Shown one piece after another: positions 56,901 to 61,075 of a stretch of 64,000 bases of DNA. The notes under the pieces were generated by a model that saw only the letters and a program-made list of their open reading frames with translations, was not told where the DNA came from and ran no database searches. The position numbers and the translations under genes were made by a program. Each line of letters begins with the position of its first letter. Position 1 is the first letter of the stretch. The DNA comes from Branchinecta lynchi (taxonomy: Eukaryota; Arthropoda; Branchiopoda; Anostraca; Branchinectidae), in NCBI GenBank assembly GCA_023053575.1, contig JAKZAP010000016.1:7250046-7314045 (forward strand). The letters run 5' to 3'.

Positions 56901-58438
56901 GACACACTCGACGATAATCAGTCATTGTTAAAGCCGAGCCTTACCTGATCCCCATAGCTACAAGGAAAGGAGTGGTCCTCCATGATTCCCCATCAATGAC
57001 TTTCCCATCTGGGAGAGTTACTTTGATTGGCTCAGGGGTCTTCGCTTGTAGTTCGGCTTCGGCTTCTGTCTTGAGCTTGTTCCATAGCTTTACTCTGTCC
57101 TGGAAAACATTGCATAGGCTAGATTCTTGAACTCGGACAAGGGTGTACGACTACTATGGACACGCCTACTAAGGTAGGGTGTGCATCTAAACCCAGAAGA
57201 AAATCAGAGACTTCTGACCTTTAAAATTTTCCAACTCTCACCCCTGAAATAGCAAAAAAAAAATGTTAGAAAACTAGCTTTGTAACCGTGGTTGTTGACA
57301 AATGTGTACAAATGATACTTTCAGTCCCTTGTTTGGTAGTGTAGAGTAGATTAGAGTAGAGTTTATTCATAAAAGGTATCTTTCACAGCGCATGAGTCGA
57401 ATTTGACTTTCACGTCAAACATAATCGCACTAAAATATAAATATATCTACAGTTAATCAATTCGTCATTTCAATAGCTAAACATAGCACAATGCATACAA
57501 AATGCCATCGGTATCTGCACAAATGTGTGCCTGTGTGTTTGGATGCCCCTGTTTTCTACGTTTGTATGAGTGTTCGGTCATCAGTGTATTTTTGTATGCT
57601 ACCTTTCTTTTGTTCTCTTTTTTATCATGGTTTTGTTGGCCGTTGGCTTGGTCGGTTGTTTAATTTCTATTTTCAGACGCCGTCAAAATTCACCGTTTGC
57701 TTACATTAATTAGCGTATTTTTTACTCCGGCGATTCTTGCCTGGCCGCGGTTTCATCCACCTTGCAGGCAAACTTCGAACTTGTCAGCTTACCTAGTTCG
57801 ACGTTCCGGTGTGAAGAAAAAGAAAGAAAATAAAAAGTAATGGCGGATGATAAAGATTTTGGATTATCCACTCGACGACAAAGATTAGTTCTAAAAAAGA
57901 ATATTAGATTTAATGCTAAACACTTATTTCATTTTTGCAAGTTAACGTTGACCAGCTACCAGGGGCGTAGCGAGGGGGGAGGGTGAGGGCCACACTTTAC
58001 GACAACCCACTGTCGGCACAATGCCGCTTCCCACCCCCCCGCAGAGAAGAGCTAGCTACGCCCCTGCCAGCTACTGTAAGACGACGGCGACCGGCGACCA
58101 AAACGGTATTTAAGAAGAGACCTTCGAATCTGTCCAACTCAAAAAATTCTCTCACGGACGAGGCAGAACCTTGGATTCTTTTCGTCATAAATGTAATGGT
58201 CACATAACTGAGCAACTGAATCAAAAACTTAGACCAGAAACACAGCTATTATGTACCTGATGACAAACGCAAAGTTATACTGTGAAAAATCTTTGACAAA
58301 TAGAGGAGGTACCAAGTTACAAAAGGGCAAGTAATAAGAAATTACCAGGTTTTATGCTCTTACCTCAATAAACTCTGGCCATGGGTTCAACTCTCCACTC
58401 GGCTTCGGTGCTGGTTTTGTCTTTTCGACAGGAGCCAT
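17955..58438 (-). CDS. TARS1: Threonyl-tRNA synthetase, cytosolic type, 10 exons
   Basis: Charges tRNA-Thr with threonine. Exons in transcript order: 58438-58364, 57099-56945, 49238-49067, 46323-45841, 40151-39886, 37668-37368, 29300-29122, 27725-27551, 21032-20918, 18103-17955. They sum to 2070 nt, 689 residues plus stop, with every phase matching (human 723). Order of domains: NPWPEFIE leader; TGS domain (about residues 50-112); editing domain with HSTAH (about 121) and [17 protein letters not shown]; class II core with motif 1 in exon 5, zinc ligands in MNCPGHC, DDAHIF and VMIHRA, motif 2 [22 protein letters not shown] in part, motif 3 [12 protein letters not shown]-terminal anticodon-binding domain ([10 protein letters not shown] to NIRTRDN). 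No disabling change seen. The exon 3 donor is weak (GTTCGT). Introns total about 38 kb and are packed with mobile elements. The ATG at 58438 sits directly after an acceptor (TTTTTACTTTTTAG), so an upstream exon is expected; see 59679-60011. Confidence 0.96.
18155..18700. repeat. Degenerate tandem repeat, about 112-bp unit, in ThrRS intron 9
   Basis: About 3.5 diverged units spaced near 112 bp from about 18290. They share words such as CATTCTTTAGCGAATTCGGT and GATTTAACGTATTTATTTGG. The run starts close to a hAT-like end CAGGGGCGTCCCGAGG followed by a G tract at about 18157, so it may be the body of a hAT-type element whose other end I could not find. Confidence 0.55.
18701..20590. other. ThrRS intron 9, no recognisable gene
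   Basis: Mostly unique AT-rich sequence. Open frames near 19015-19347 (+) and 18990-19196 (-) overlap each other and show no known domain. A C14 homopolymer lies at about 20208-20221. Confidence 0.45.
20597..20860 (+). repeat. tRNA-headed SINE
   Basis: The head has a pol III A box (TGGCCGAATGGTTAGCA) and B box (GGTTCGAGCC) with an intervening CGCTGAACTCGCAAGCG arm, but it does not fold into a regular cloverleaf. About 190 bp of unrelated body follows (TTTGGGGCCAGGACGCAGCT and on). That is SINE structure, not a working tRNA gene. The 3' limit is approximate. Confidence 0.6.
21160..22470. mobile_element. Family B element, copy 1
   Basis: Starts AAGAGCTGGAAGCTCATATAGCAC. The core holds about three tandem family B units (CCAAGTTTCAT, CACTCTGAGAGTTTCACATG, GATTCATCGGATCCGGTC phrases). 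Then come a GACCGACCGACGG microsatellite at about 22405 and the terminal hairpin TGGCACTTGGCC / GGCAAGTGCCATTAAAA. Sits in ThrRS intron 8. Confidence 0.75.
22530..22690 (+). repeat. LINE/SINE 3' end with (ACTT)n-like tail
   Basis: Shares CCGCTTTTCAAATGGCGGGT followed by ATAAATTACTTA with 30000-30165, and with 43925-44035 in the opposite direction. The conserved end followed by a short tandem tail marks a non-LTR retroposon 3' terminus. Confidence 0.6.
23010..24284 (-). mobile_element. Family A element, complete copy
   Basis: Written on the plus strand it runs from CAAGACCAAAGGTTTCGATG to TTTTGGGATCCCAAAAA. The core is 137-bp tandem units (about 23400-24000). A GACGGACGGACGGACAGACG microsatellite lies near 24211, followed by a conserved stretch with GTCATAGGTATCCCTCCAC. 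Same structure as 49888-51319, in inverse orientation. Non-coding. Ends directly against a family B copy. Confidence 0.85.
24285..26379. mobile_element. Family B element, complete copy abutting family A
   Basis: Begins CAAGAGTTGGAAGCTCATAT at the base after the family A copy ends. Ends with the hairpin ATGGCACTTGGCC / GGCAAGTGCCATAAAAA. The first about 700 bp (24400-25000) is a variant shared with the inverted copy at 37910-38571; the rest is tandem family B units with C-runs. Microsatellite GACCGACCAACCGACAGACC at about 26306. Confidence 0.8.
26934..27225. mobile_element. Family F MITE, copy 3
   Basis: Starts AGTGTGTTCCAACCTACTTA and ends AGAAGGGTGGAACACGCT. Contains TTACTACGCATAACGTCATG and the GCATGGTAAGCAAATAGTTA segment shared with the other copies. 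Lies in ThrRS intron 8, about 330 bp past exon 8. Confidence 0.75.
27271..27512. mobile_element. MITE with 10-bp target duplication next to ThrRS exon 8
   Basis: 242 bp with terminal inverted repeats of about 28 bp: GTGTTGACTAAACTTCAGCC left, GGCTAAAGTTTAGCCAACAC right. It is flanked by perfect ACTCAGGAGG repeats at 27261-27270 and 27513-27522. A 10-bp duplication suggests a Mutator-type element. TGACGTCA palindromes sit near both ends (about 27307 and 27471). The right duplication ends 28 bases from the exon 8 donor. Confidence 0.8.
27990..28455. repeat. Diverged family B-like fragment
   Basis: A C-rich stretch with recognisable but worn family B phrases (GTTTCATCCAAACCCCTCC, TTCCGGATTACCCCTCCC, TGATTTGATCGGGAAA). 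No termini survive. Confidence 0.5.
28470..28938. mobile_element. Family F MITE, copy 4, with 85-bp internal triplication
   Basis: Starts TGTGTGTTCCAACCTACTTA and ends AGAAGGGTGTTACACGCTC. Contains GCATGACGTCACGAATTC. The 85-bp segment beginning GGTTACTATTTTGAGAAGGT is repeated three times with almost no differences (about 28659-28913), making this copy longer than its relatives. Confidence 0.8.
29693..29805 (+). repeat. tRNA-Thr(UGU)-headed SINE (could be a real tRNA gene)
   Basis: 29693-29764 folds as a tRNA: acceptor CCCTCGG/CTGAGGG gives seven pairs (one G-U), D arm GCTC/GAGC, anticodon loop CTTGTAA (anticodon TGT, threonine), T loop TTCAAAT. A and B boxes are intact and a T5 run follows. 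Mismatches at 27-43 and 49-65, and a 3' tail (GCATTTTTG, then CAGTTCACTACTTA) shared with 56691-56789, make a SINE more likely than a working gene. Lies in ThrRS intron 6. Confidence 0.65.
29990..30165 (+). repeat. LINE/SINE 3' end with (ACTT)n tail
   Basis: GCCCAACCAGCGCACGACGT leads to CCGCTTTTTCAAAATGGCGG and then AAATTACTTACTTAC. The same terminus occurs at 22530-22690, and inverted at 43925-44035. Confidence 0.6.
30493..31842 (+). mobile_element. Family A element, diverged copy
   Basis: Opens TTTTTGGGACCCTAAAACAT (GGGATCCC worn to GGGACCC) and GTTGTCCGTCTGCCTGTCC. It holds about four 137-bp units (30690-31300) and ends AAACCTTTGGTCTTG. Near its 3' end a 186-bp segment starting AAATCTGTTTCTAAATTTTA is duplicated in tandem (31413-31598 and 31599-about 31780). 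Confidence 0.75.
32058..32262. repeat. Family C repeat, uninterrupted copy
   Basis: About 205 bp from TTGCTACCTTCGATTTGTAT to TTTTAAAGTATTCAAATA. The copy at 47041-48020 matches it on both sides of a 788-bp family A insertion, so this copy is the empty-site reference. A more diverged third copy is near 51650-51840. Origin unknown. Confidence 0.75.
32449..35418. mobile_element. Family B element, longest copy (about 3 kb)
   Basis: From CAAGAGCTACGAGCTCATAT to the hairpin ATGGCACTTGAG / CTCAAGTGCCATAAAAA. The core has several units of about 430 bp, with local duplications of about 131 bp (for example 33830-33960 and 34387-34518), and C-homopolymers of 9-15. Microsatellite GACAGACCGACAGACCGACT at about 35341. 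Non-coding. Confidence 0.85.
35662..37335. mobile_element. Family B element nested in family E
   Basis: From CAAGAGCTACGAGCTCATAT to GGCAAGTGCCATAAAAA. Its first about 280 bp nearly match the start of the 32449 copy, so the two are close relatives. Near its 3' end, at 36840-37140, foreign sequence including a tRNA-like segment is inserted. Confidence 0.85.
37012..37095 (+). repeat. tRNA-like sequence (pseudo-tRNA or SINE head)
   Basis: A box GTGGCTCAGTTGG and B box GGTTCGCTCCC with a hairpin AGTTG/CAACT between them. The anticodon loop has six bases and the acceptor stem does not pair, so no function as a tRNA is expected. A T7 run follows at about 37092. Confidence 0.55.
37910..38571. mobile_element. 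Family B element, inverted and truncated
   Basis: Reverse-complement family B phrases (ACGATGAAACTTGGCAGA, GGATCGGAGTGAAACTTACT) end at the complement of the family start (CTTGCAAGTGCTATTTGAGC, then TTCCAGCTCTG). The hairpin end is missing. The region 38400-38571 matches the variant first part of the 24285 copy. Contains C16 and G14 runs. Confidence 0.7.
38572..39885. other. ThrRS intron 5, 3' half: LINE tail and duplicated repeat
   Basis: 38640-38870 looks like a retroposon 3' end with an A-rich tail. At 38977-38992 (AATGAATGAATGAATC) an inverted (ATTC)n tail begins another retroposon, read on the minus strand to about 39540 without a clear domain. Its segment GAGCTTGGCAAGAGCTCTGC (39337) is repeated at 39757, and ATGCCGCTTCTCTCCGTTCA at 39646 repeats 39406, so one repeat is present twice, the second copy reaching within 70 bases of exon 5. 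Confidence 0.5.
40152..41917. other. ThrRS intron 4, 5'-proximal repeats
   Basis: 40230-40450 contains a short frame with CPMCGK that could be a worn LINE zinc knuckle, but support is weak. 40980-41085 is a retroposon 3' end with a TTATCTTATCTTAT tail. 41110-41117 carries a TTCATTCATTCAT tract. No gene is seen. Confidence 0.45.
41918..42009. repeat. Perfect 35-bp inverted repeat (hairpin MITE)
   Basis: Arms 41918-41952 and 41975-42009 are exact complements (TGCAGTATTTGCTACTGGGA start) around a 22-base loop. A diverged relative lies at 43630-43750, preceded by the same kind of flank (AAAGTTTCTCC, then AACTGCAGTA). Confidence 0.85.
42035..42450 (+). pseudogene. LINE ORF2 C-terminal fragment with (TGAT)n tail
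   Basis: The plus-strand frame gives [20 protein letters not shown], then an in-frame stop after LTER, then [14 protein letters not shown] and a Pro-rich end [20 protein letters not shown]. This is the usual last part of CR1/Jockey-like polymerases. The 3' UTR ends in GGAATAAACTTGATTGATTG plus an A run. 5'-truncated and broken. Confidence 0.7.
42460..42545 (-). repeat. tRNA-like sequence (SINE head)
   Basis: On the minus strand: A box GTGGCTAGTTGG, anticodon-like loop CTTGAAA, B box GGGTTAAAAGCCC. Stems are poorly paired and a T9 run follows directly, abutting the LINE tail. Not a functional tRNA gene. Confidence 0.5.
43600..43760. repeat. Diverged hairpin MITE, second copy
   Basis: Relative of 41918-42009: CTAACTGCAGTAATTCCTAC on the left, CTGTAGCTAATACTGCAAGA on the right, with an internal GGGATAAGCTTAATCCGAAT core. 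The arms are no longer perfect. Confidence 0.65.
43925..44035 (-). repeat. Inverted LINE/SINE 3' end
   Basis: AAGTAAGTAAATAATATATT then AACCCGCCATTTCGAAAAAG: the complement of the terminus found at 22530-22690 and 29990-30165. Confidence 0.6.
44171..45593. mobile_element. Family B element, complete copy
   Basis: Starts CAAGAGCTGTAAGCTCTTAC and ends with the hairpin TATGGCACTTGAGC / GCAAGCGCCATAAAAA. About three tandem units, each with CCACTCTGAACA, GATTTCCGG and a C tract. Microsatellite GGACCGACAGACCGACCG at about 45526. Lies in ThrRS intron 4, about 250 bp before exon 4. Confidence 0.8.
46391..47010 (-). pseudogene. Two LINE C-terminal relics, one inserted in the other
   Basis: Minus strand 47010-46660 encodes [20 protein letters not shown] and [16 protein letters not shown], the hallmark C-terminal region of CR1-like polymerases. 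Its 3' UTR ends in an (ATT)n tract (46536-46552). Immediately beyond, 46520-46391 encodes [20 protein letters not shown], the very last part of a similar protein. Truncation and the tail between the parts show a nested pair of dead copies in ThrRS intron 3. Confidence 0.75.
47041..48020. repeat. Family C repeat interrupted by a family A element
   Basis: 47041-47106 and 47895-48020 align with the two halves of 32058-32262. The insert 47107-47894 is a short family A copy. This gives a directly readable before/after pair for family A insertion. Confidence 0.85.
47107..47894 (-). mobile_element. Family A element, short copy inserted in family C
   Basis: 788 bp from CAAGACATAAGGTTTCAATG to TTTGGGATCCCAAAAA on the plus strand. 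Only about two 137-bp units remain. Microsatellite GACGGACGGATGGACGGACG at about 47796. The empty site in the paralog is an A6 run (32121-32126). Confidence 0.88.
48035..48904. other. ThrRS intron 2, purine-rich non-coding DNA
   Basis: Long stretch of GGTAAGG / GTGAACA-like words, probably an old degenerate repeat. No domain is seen in the short open frames. Confidence 0.45.
49290..49880 (+). pseudogene. LINE reverse transcriptase fragment, interrupted
   Basis: The plus strand encodes [20 protein letters not shown] (the palm-adjacent KSE motif of LINE polymerases), then, after stops and frame changes, [20 protein letters not shown] and a GMPLWA / [13 protein letters not shown] tail. The family A element at 49888 begins where this homology stops. 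Dead, truncated copy in ThrRS intron 2. Confidence 0.65.
49888..51319 (+). mobile_element. Family A element, reference-quality full copy
   Basis: 1432 bp. Order: TTTTTGGGATCCCAAAACGT; GTCATAG-complement segment; GTCY microsatellite (49939-49985, GTCCGTCTGTCC repeated); a conserved stretch with TCGAAGGGAATGAGATATTT; four or more 137-bp units (50160-50700; starts near 50168, 50305, 50442, 50579); more diverged units to about 51100; a single-copy tail with AAGGAGTCTGGCGAAGACTG; and GGGATCCCATCGAAACC to CTTTGGTCTTG. Non-coding. The frames that run through the units exist because the period keeps them open. Confidence 0.9.
51330..51490 (+). repeat. Retroposon 3' end with (TTGA)n tail
   Basis: T-rich 3' UTR ending GGGTAATAAATTTATTGATTGATTGATTGG in sense direction; the tandem tail and preceding AATAAA mark a LINE 3' terminus. 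Confidence 0.55.
51650..51840. repeat. Family C repeat, diverged copy
   Basis: Shares GACGTATCACGCT, TCAATAGGTCTGGGAAAAGG and CTTAAAACAGCCAAAGTCGT with the copies at 32058 and 47041. Confidence 0.5.
52189..52468. repeat. Tandem duplication, 146-bp unit
   Basis: Two copies starting ACTTGAACACACCATAGAGA (52189) and ACTTGAACATACCATGGAAA (52335), each ending near AAAAAGCGCAATTCATTCAAAT. Differences are few, plus one indel. Confidence 0.8.
52960..54690 (+). pseudogene. CR1-like LINE relic with reverse transcriptase
   Basis: From about 53220: [20 protein letters not shown] and [10 protein letters not shown] (fingers); [38 protein letters not shown]; the catalytic box worn to HVDDLSILD (family norm YADD); [20 protein letters not shown] (thumb); and [16 protein letters not shown] at the end. 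Several stops and frame shifts lie between these blocks, so the copy is dead. The 3' UTR runs to AAAATAAACTG at about 54694, where the large inverted repeat starts. Lies in ThrRS intron 2. Confidence 0.85.
54694..55175. repeat. Large inverted repeat, arms of about 226 and 241 bp
   Basis: Left arm 54694-54919 (GGCCATATTCCTGTTCAGCG start) is complementary over its whole length to 54935-55175 with few mismatches and small indels. The loop is 15 bases. Transcribed as part of the ThrRS pre-mRNA intron it would form a long hairpin. Confidence 0.9.
55257..55653. mobile_element. Family D MITE, copy 2, with TAG target duplication
   Basis: 397 bp; left AGGTGTATTCTCGCCGTTCC, right complement ending GAATACGCCT; TAG at 55254-55256 and 55654-55656. 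Internal GTATTCTCGCGAGTC matches the other copies. Confidence 0.85.
55660..55830. repeat. Retroposon tail and isolated family A terminus
   Basis: 55680-55789 is a T-rich 3' UTR ending GGGTAATAAATATCATTCATTCATTC. Directly after it CAAGGACTAAGGTTTTCGGT and GGGATCCCAAG (about 55795-55825) match one end of family A; no other family A sequence follows. Confidence 0.6.
55975..56345. repeat. 41-bp minisatellite, 8 to 9 units
   Basis: Units of 41-42 bp carry CCGTGGTATCAGATACTAGG and GAACCGCAAAACGACTTT; eight ATACTAGGGAA words are spaced 41-42 bp. The unit core is the GTGGTATCAGATACCACG palindrome of family E, so the array probably grew from an E element. Confidence 0.9.
56691..56789 (-). mobile_element. 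tRNA-Thr(UGU)-headed SINE with 11-bp target duplication
   Basis: 99 bp. On the minus strand: A box TAGCTCAGTTGG, anticodon loop CTTGTAA (TGT), B box GGTTCAAATCC, then GCATTTTTG and CAGTTCACTACTTA. GAACTTCTGAT occurs at both edges (56680-56690, 56790-56800), proving retroposition. The acceptor stem is broken, so it is not a tRNA gene. Same family as 29693-29805. Confidence 0.85.
57960..58066. mobile_element. Short hAT MITE with perfect 8-bp target duplication
   Basis: 107 bp from CAGGGGCGTAGCGAGG to CTAGCTACGCCCCTG, flanked by CCAGCTAC at 57952-57959 and 58067-58074. Lies in ThrRS intron 1. Confidence 0.9.
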
Positions 58439-58618
58439 CTAAAAAGTAAAAAGGGATGACAAACATTCACCAATCTGGCAAAAATCGTCAATATCCCTGC
58501 GATTTAAGGTGATTTTAAGTTAAATCCCAATTCATGTTAAACAAAATGCCTCCTCCAAATACTGACTATTTCAGCGGAGTTATCAAATCCCACCACAACC
58601 CTTTGGGGCTTTCACATT

Positions 58619-59036
58619 AGTTGCGGTTTTGCAGGTACCATGGTATCTGCTACCAAGGTAACTGGATTTGCAATTAGTTGTTTTTGCAGTTACCGTGGTA
58701 TCTAATATACGGTTGCTCTGCAAAACGACAACTGACGAAATTGCGCTTTCGAAGTCATCCCAAAAGAAACACCGATATGCAGTCACATCACTAAGTGCCA
58801 AACTTCTTTCCCACCAATTTGAAAAAAAATTACGAAAGTGAGACGACTTTTTCAGATACCACGAGCAGTTACCACGGTCAGACCATGGTATCTGAAGATC
58901 AGATACTACGATAACTGGCCAGATACCACGATAACTGCAAAAACGCCTTTTGACCGTGGTATCAGATACCACGATAACTGCAAAAACGACTTTAGGCCGT
59001 GATATCAGATACCATTGTATCGGCTAAAACGCAACT
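58619..59036. mobile_element. Family E MITE, intact copy
   Basis: 418 bp. Termini AGTTGCGGTTTTGCAGGTAC and its approximate complement GCTAAAACGCAACT, continuing into CCATGGTATC on both sides (about 29 bp). ATT flanks at 58616-58618 and 59037-59039. The interior is dense in GGTATCAGATACCACG palindromes. Lies between ThrRS exon 1 and the upstream GST-like exon. Confidence 0.8.
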
Positions 59037-59301
59037 ATTGATTAAGGTATTCAATTACGTTCGTAGAGTGCTGAAGTAAGTAAAAACCAGCCCCTAAATG
59101 AAATGCACTTACGGGCGTGAGAAAAACTTGAAATTTCTTTCGAGAAAGGTAATGGAAACATACTGCAGCTACATTTTCTCTGCATATGCAAAACAAAAAC
59201 GAAGCAGAAACAATCACTAATCCTAAGGGCACAAGCTGTCATAGCCCCCTGTAATGAATTAATGATCAACTGAGAAGTGGCACGGTTTTCAAGAAAGTAG
59301 C

Positions 59302-59511
59302 ATGAACTTTTCTAAGCAAACGACCGGGCAAAGAGCGTTTAATAAGAAAGGAAACGCAGATTTTTTATTTTTTTTTAATGAATTCAGGAGAGTCAGATGC
59401 CAAATCAAGAATCTTCGACTATTAATGATTCAAGCTCGGAGAGGACACATTGTACAGGACCAGCTAGCAGAGCATGTCAAGAAACTAAATAAAGTGGATG
59501 CAGTGTGTTAG
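59302..59511 (+). other. Short open frame of unknown status
   Basis: Opposite strand to ThrRS, 69 codons, Lys/Arg-rich after a Phe-rich stretch. No domain, no clear splice context; a chance frame is likelier than a gene. Confidence 0.15.
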
Positions 59512-59678
59512 GCATGCTAATTACAACAACACAAATGCAGTTGGTATGTGAAATGTAAGTGCTCCAAAGACGAAAAAGTCAAGGCCTTGGTTCAGGGATA
59601 AGGATCCAGAACAGACGTCGGGAATGTATTACGAGCAAAACAAACGGATTAGCAAGTGCAGACGAAAATAACACTGAC

Positions 59679-60011
59679 CTTGCGTTTATTGCTTCTGTGA
59701 TTAGATGCTGTCCTAACTTGTAACTTCTTGATAAGGTCTTTAGCAAAAGGGTTCAATAGGGTTTGCTCAACTTTTCTAAGACTAAGAGCTTCGATATGAA
59801 AGAGCCAACGCATTAGATGCGGGAATTGAAGTTCATACTTTCTCAATTCCTGAGTTTTCTGGAAACCAAGTACACCTTTCACTTCTGAAAAAAGTTCTAC
59901 ATCAGAAGACGAAATTCTAAACTCTGACAAATAGCTCAGGCCCTCCAGAACTCCATTAATTTCAACTAGTTCAGGGGCATAACAATTTACAGATTCTGCC
60001 AATTCCGTCAT
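59679..60011 (-). CDS. GST-C/eEF1B-beta-like domain exon, probable N-terminal exon of ThrRS
   Basis: 111 codons from ATG 60011 to donor AAG|GTCAGT after 59679. The region resembles the helical half of GST folds as used in eEF1B-beta and synthetase N-termini: EINGVLEGLSYLSEF, the Ser-x-x-Asp helix cap in RISSSDVELF, and FPHLMRWLFHIEAL, followed by a basic linker ending NHRSNKRK. An in-frame TGA lies 23-25 bases before the ATG with no AG between, so this ATG is the natural start. It ends in phase 0 and the next minus-strand acceptor directly precedes the ThrRS ATG at 58438, also phase 0: splicing them gives an 800-residue protein. Such domains normally tether synthetases into multi-enzyme complexes. 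Alternatives: an alternative first exon, or a relic of another GST-domain gene. Confidence 0.65.
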
Positions 60012-60349
60012 CGAGAATACATACAAGAAGTTGGGATTTCAGATCCGAGAGTAATCACCGTCCACCGACAAAGAACCTACAAGATTTAGATCTTTTACTT
60101 CAAGCATATATAAGGAAAACTCGACCTGGGTTTGACAAAATAGCAGCCTGTTTCAAAATAATATGAATACGATAATGCAAAAAATACTCGGCTACTGTAG
60201 CCAAGCACAATGGCTCTATTTGTCTATAGAGACAAAGAGCATGGACAGAACTCTGCGAAATATTCCACATGACCATTTAGTATGTAATACTGTGCACATG
60301 GAGATCAAACAAAAACAAAACTTTAAATTTGTGTTCTTAGATAGTCCTT

Positions 60350-60762
60350 AGGCGTATTCTCGCTGTTCGCGAGAACTCCTTTGAGGAGTCCCTGCATTTT
60401 TGTTTGTCCCAGGGACTCAATCCCCGTATCCTCGCGAGTCCCCACGGACGCAGAATGCTCCCGACTATTATCACCATCATCAAAAACGACTCCCTTTCAG
60501 ATTCGGAGGAGAATCAATTTTTGCTGGTATTGGTGCAACGTAAAGTTAATTAAAAACAATCAGAATAAACAAAGCCAAAAATTAAGTGGATCCAGACTAA
60601 TTTTGTCAACTGCATATTTTTGTTTCGAACAAAATCCATTTGGAAGCATTCCCCGTATTCTCGTTGTTTCTCGTACGTGGAGTCCGTGCGGAGTGACTCC
60701 CTCTATTCTCGCCGTTCCCCTTGATTCCCCGAGGAGTCCTCGGGAACGGCGAGAATACACCT
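60350..60762. mobile_element. Family D MITE, copy 3
   Basis: 413 bp from AGGCGTATTCTCGCTGTTCG to GGAACGGCGAGAATACACCT. No matching flanking triplet is seen, so the target duplication has decayed or the insertion was followed by a change at one edge. Lies just upstream of the GST-like exon. Confidence 0.8.
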
Positions 60763-60839
60763 CCAGGCTGCCTTAATCTGAATGGCTTCAGAAAATCGTC
60801 ACATTTACATCAGCACCTCGGACTTTCTCAGGGTGGTTC

Positions 60840-61075
60840 CCAAAGAATGCCCATGAATCGTCCAAAATGACCATACGCGAGGCTAAAATCATCTTGATTC
60901 AAAATGTCGACAGTTCGAACTATCCGCAGAGGAAGCCCGAAATCGTCTGGGACAACGAGGTTATAAGTGGAGGATTACCACGGAATCAGAGTCGATGCTG
61001 GGGTCGATTTCAGATGCAGAAGCCGAAGAACGATCCGAAAAGATCAGCAAATGTGAGCTCTTAAAGGAAAGTTCT
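60840..61075 (+). other. GC-balanced segment, possible divergent first exon or ThrRS promoter
   Basis: Differs from the AT-rich surroundings and has open stretches in two plus-strand frames: ATG 60867 for 65 codons, and a frame with SMLGSISDAEAEERSEKISK up to a possible donor AAT|GTGAGC at about 61050. I recognise no protein. It could be a divergently transcribed exon or simply the promoter-proximal part of ThrRS. Confidence 0.25.
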
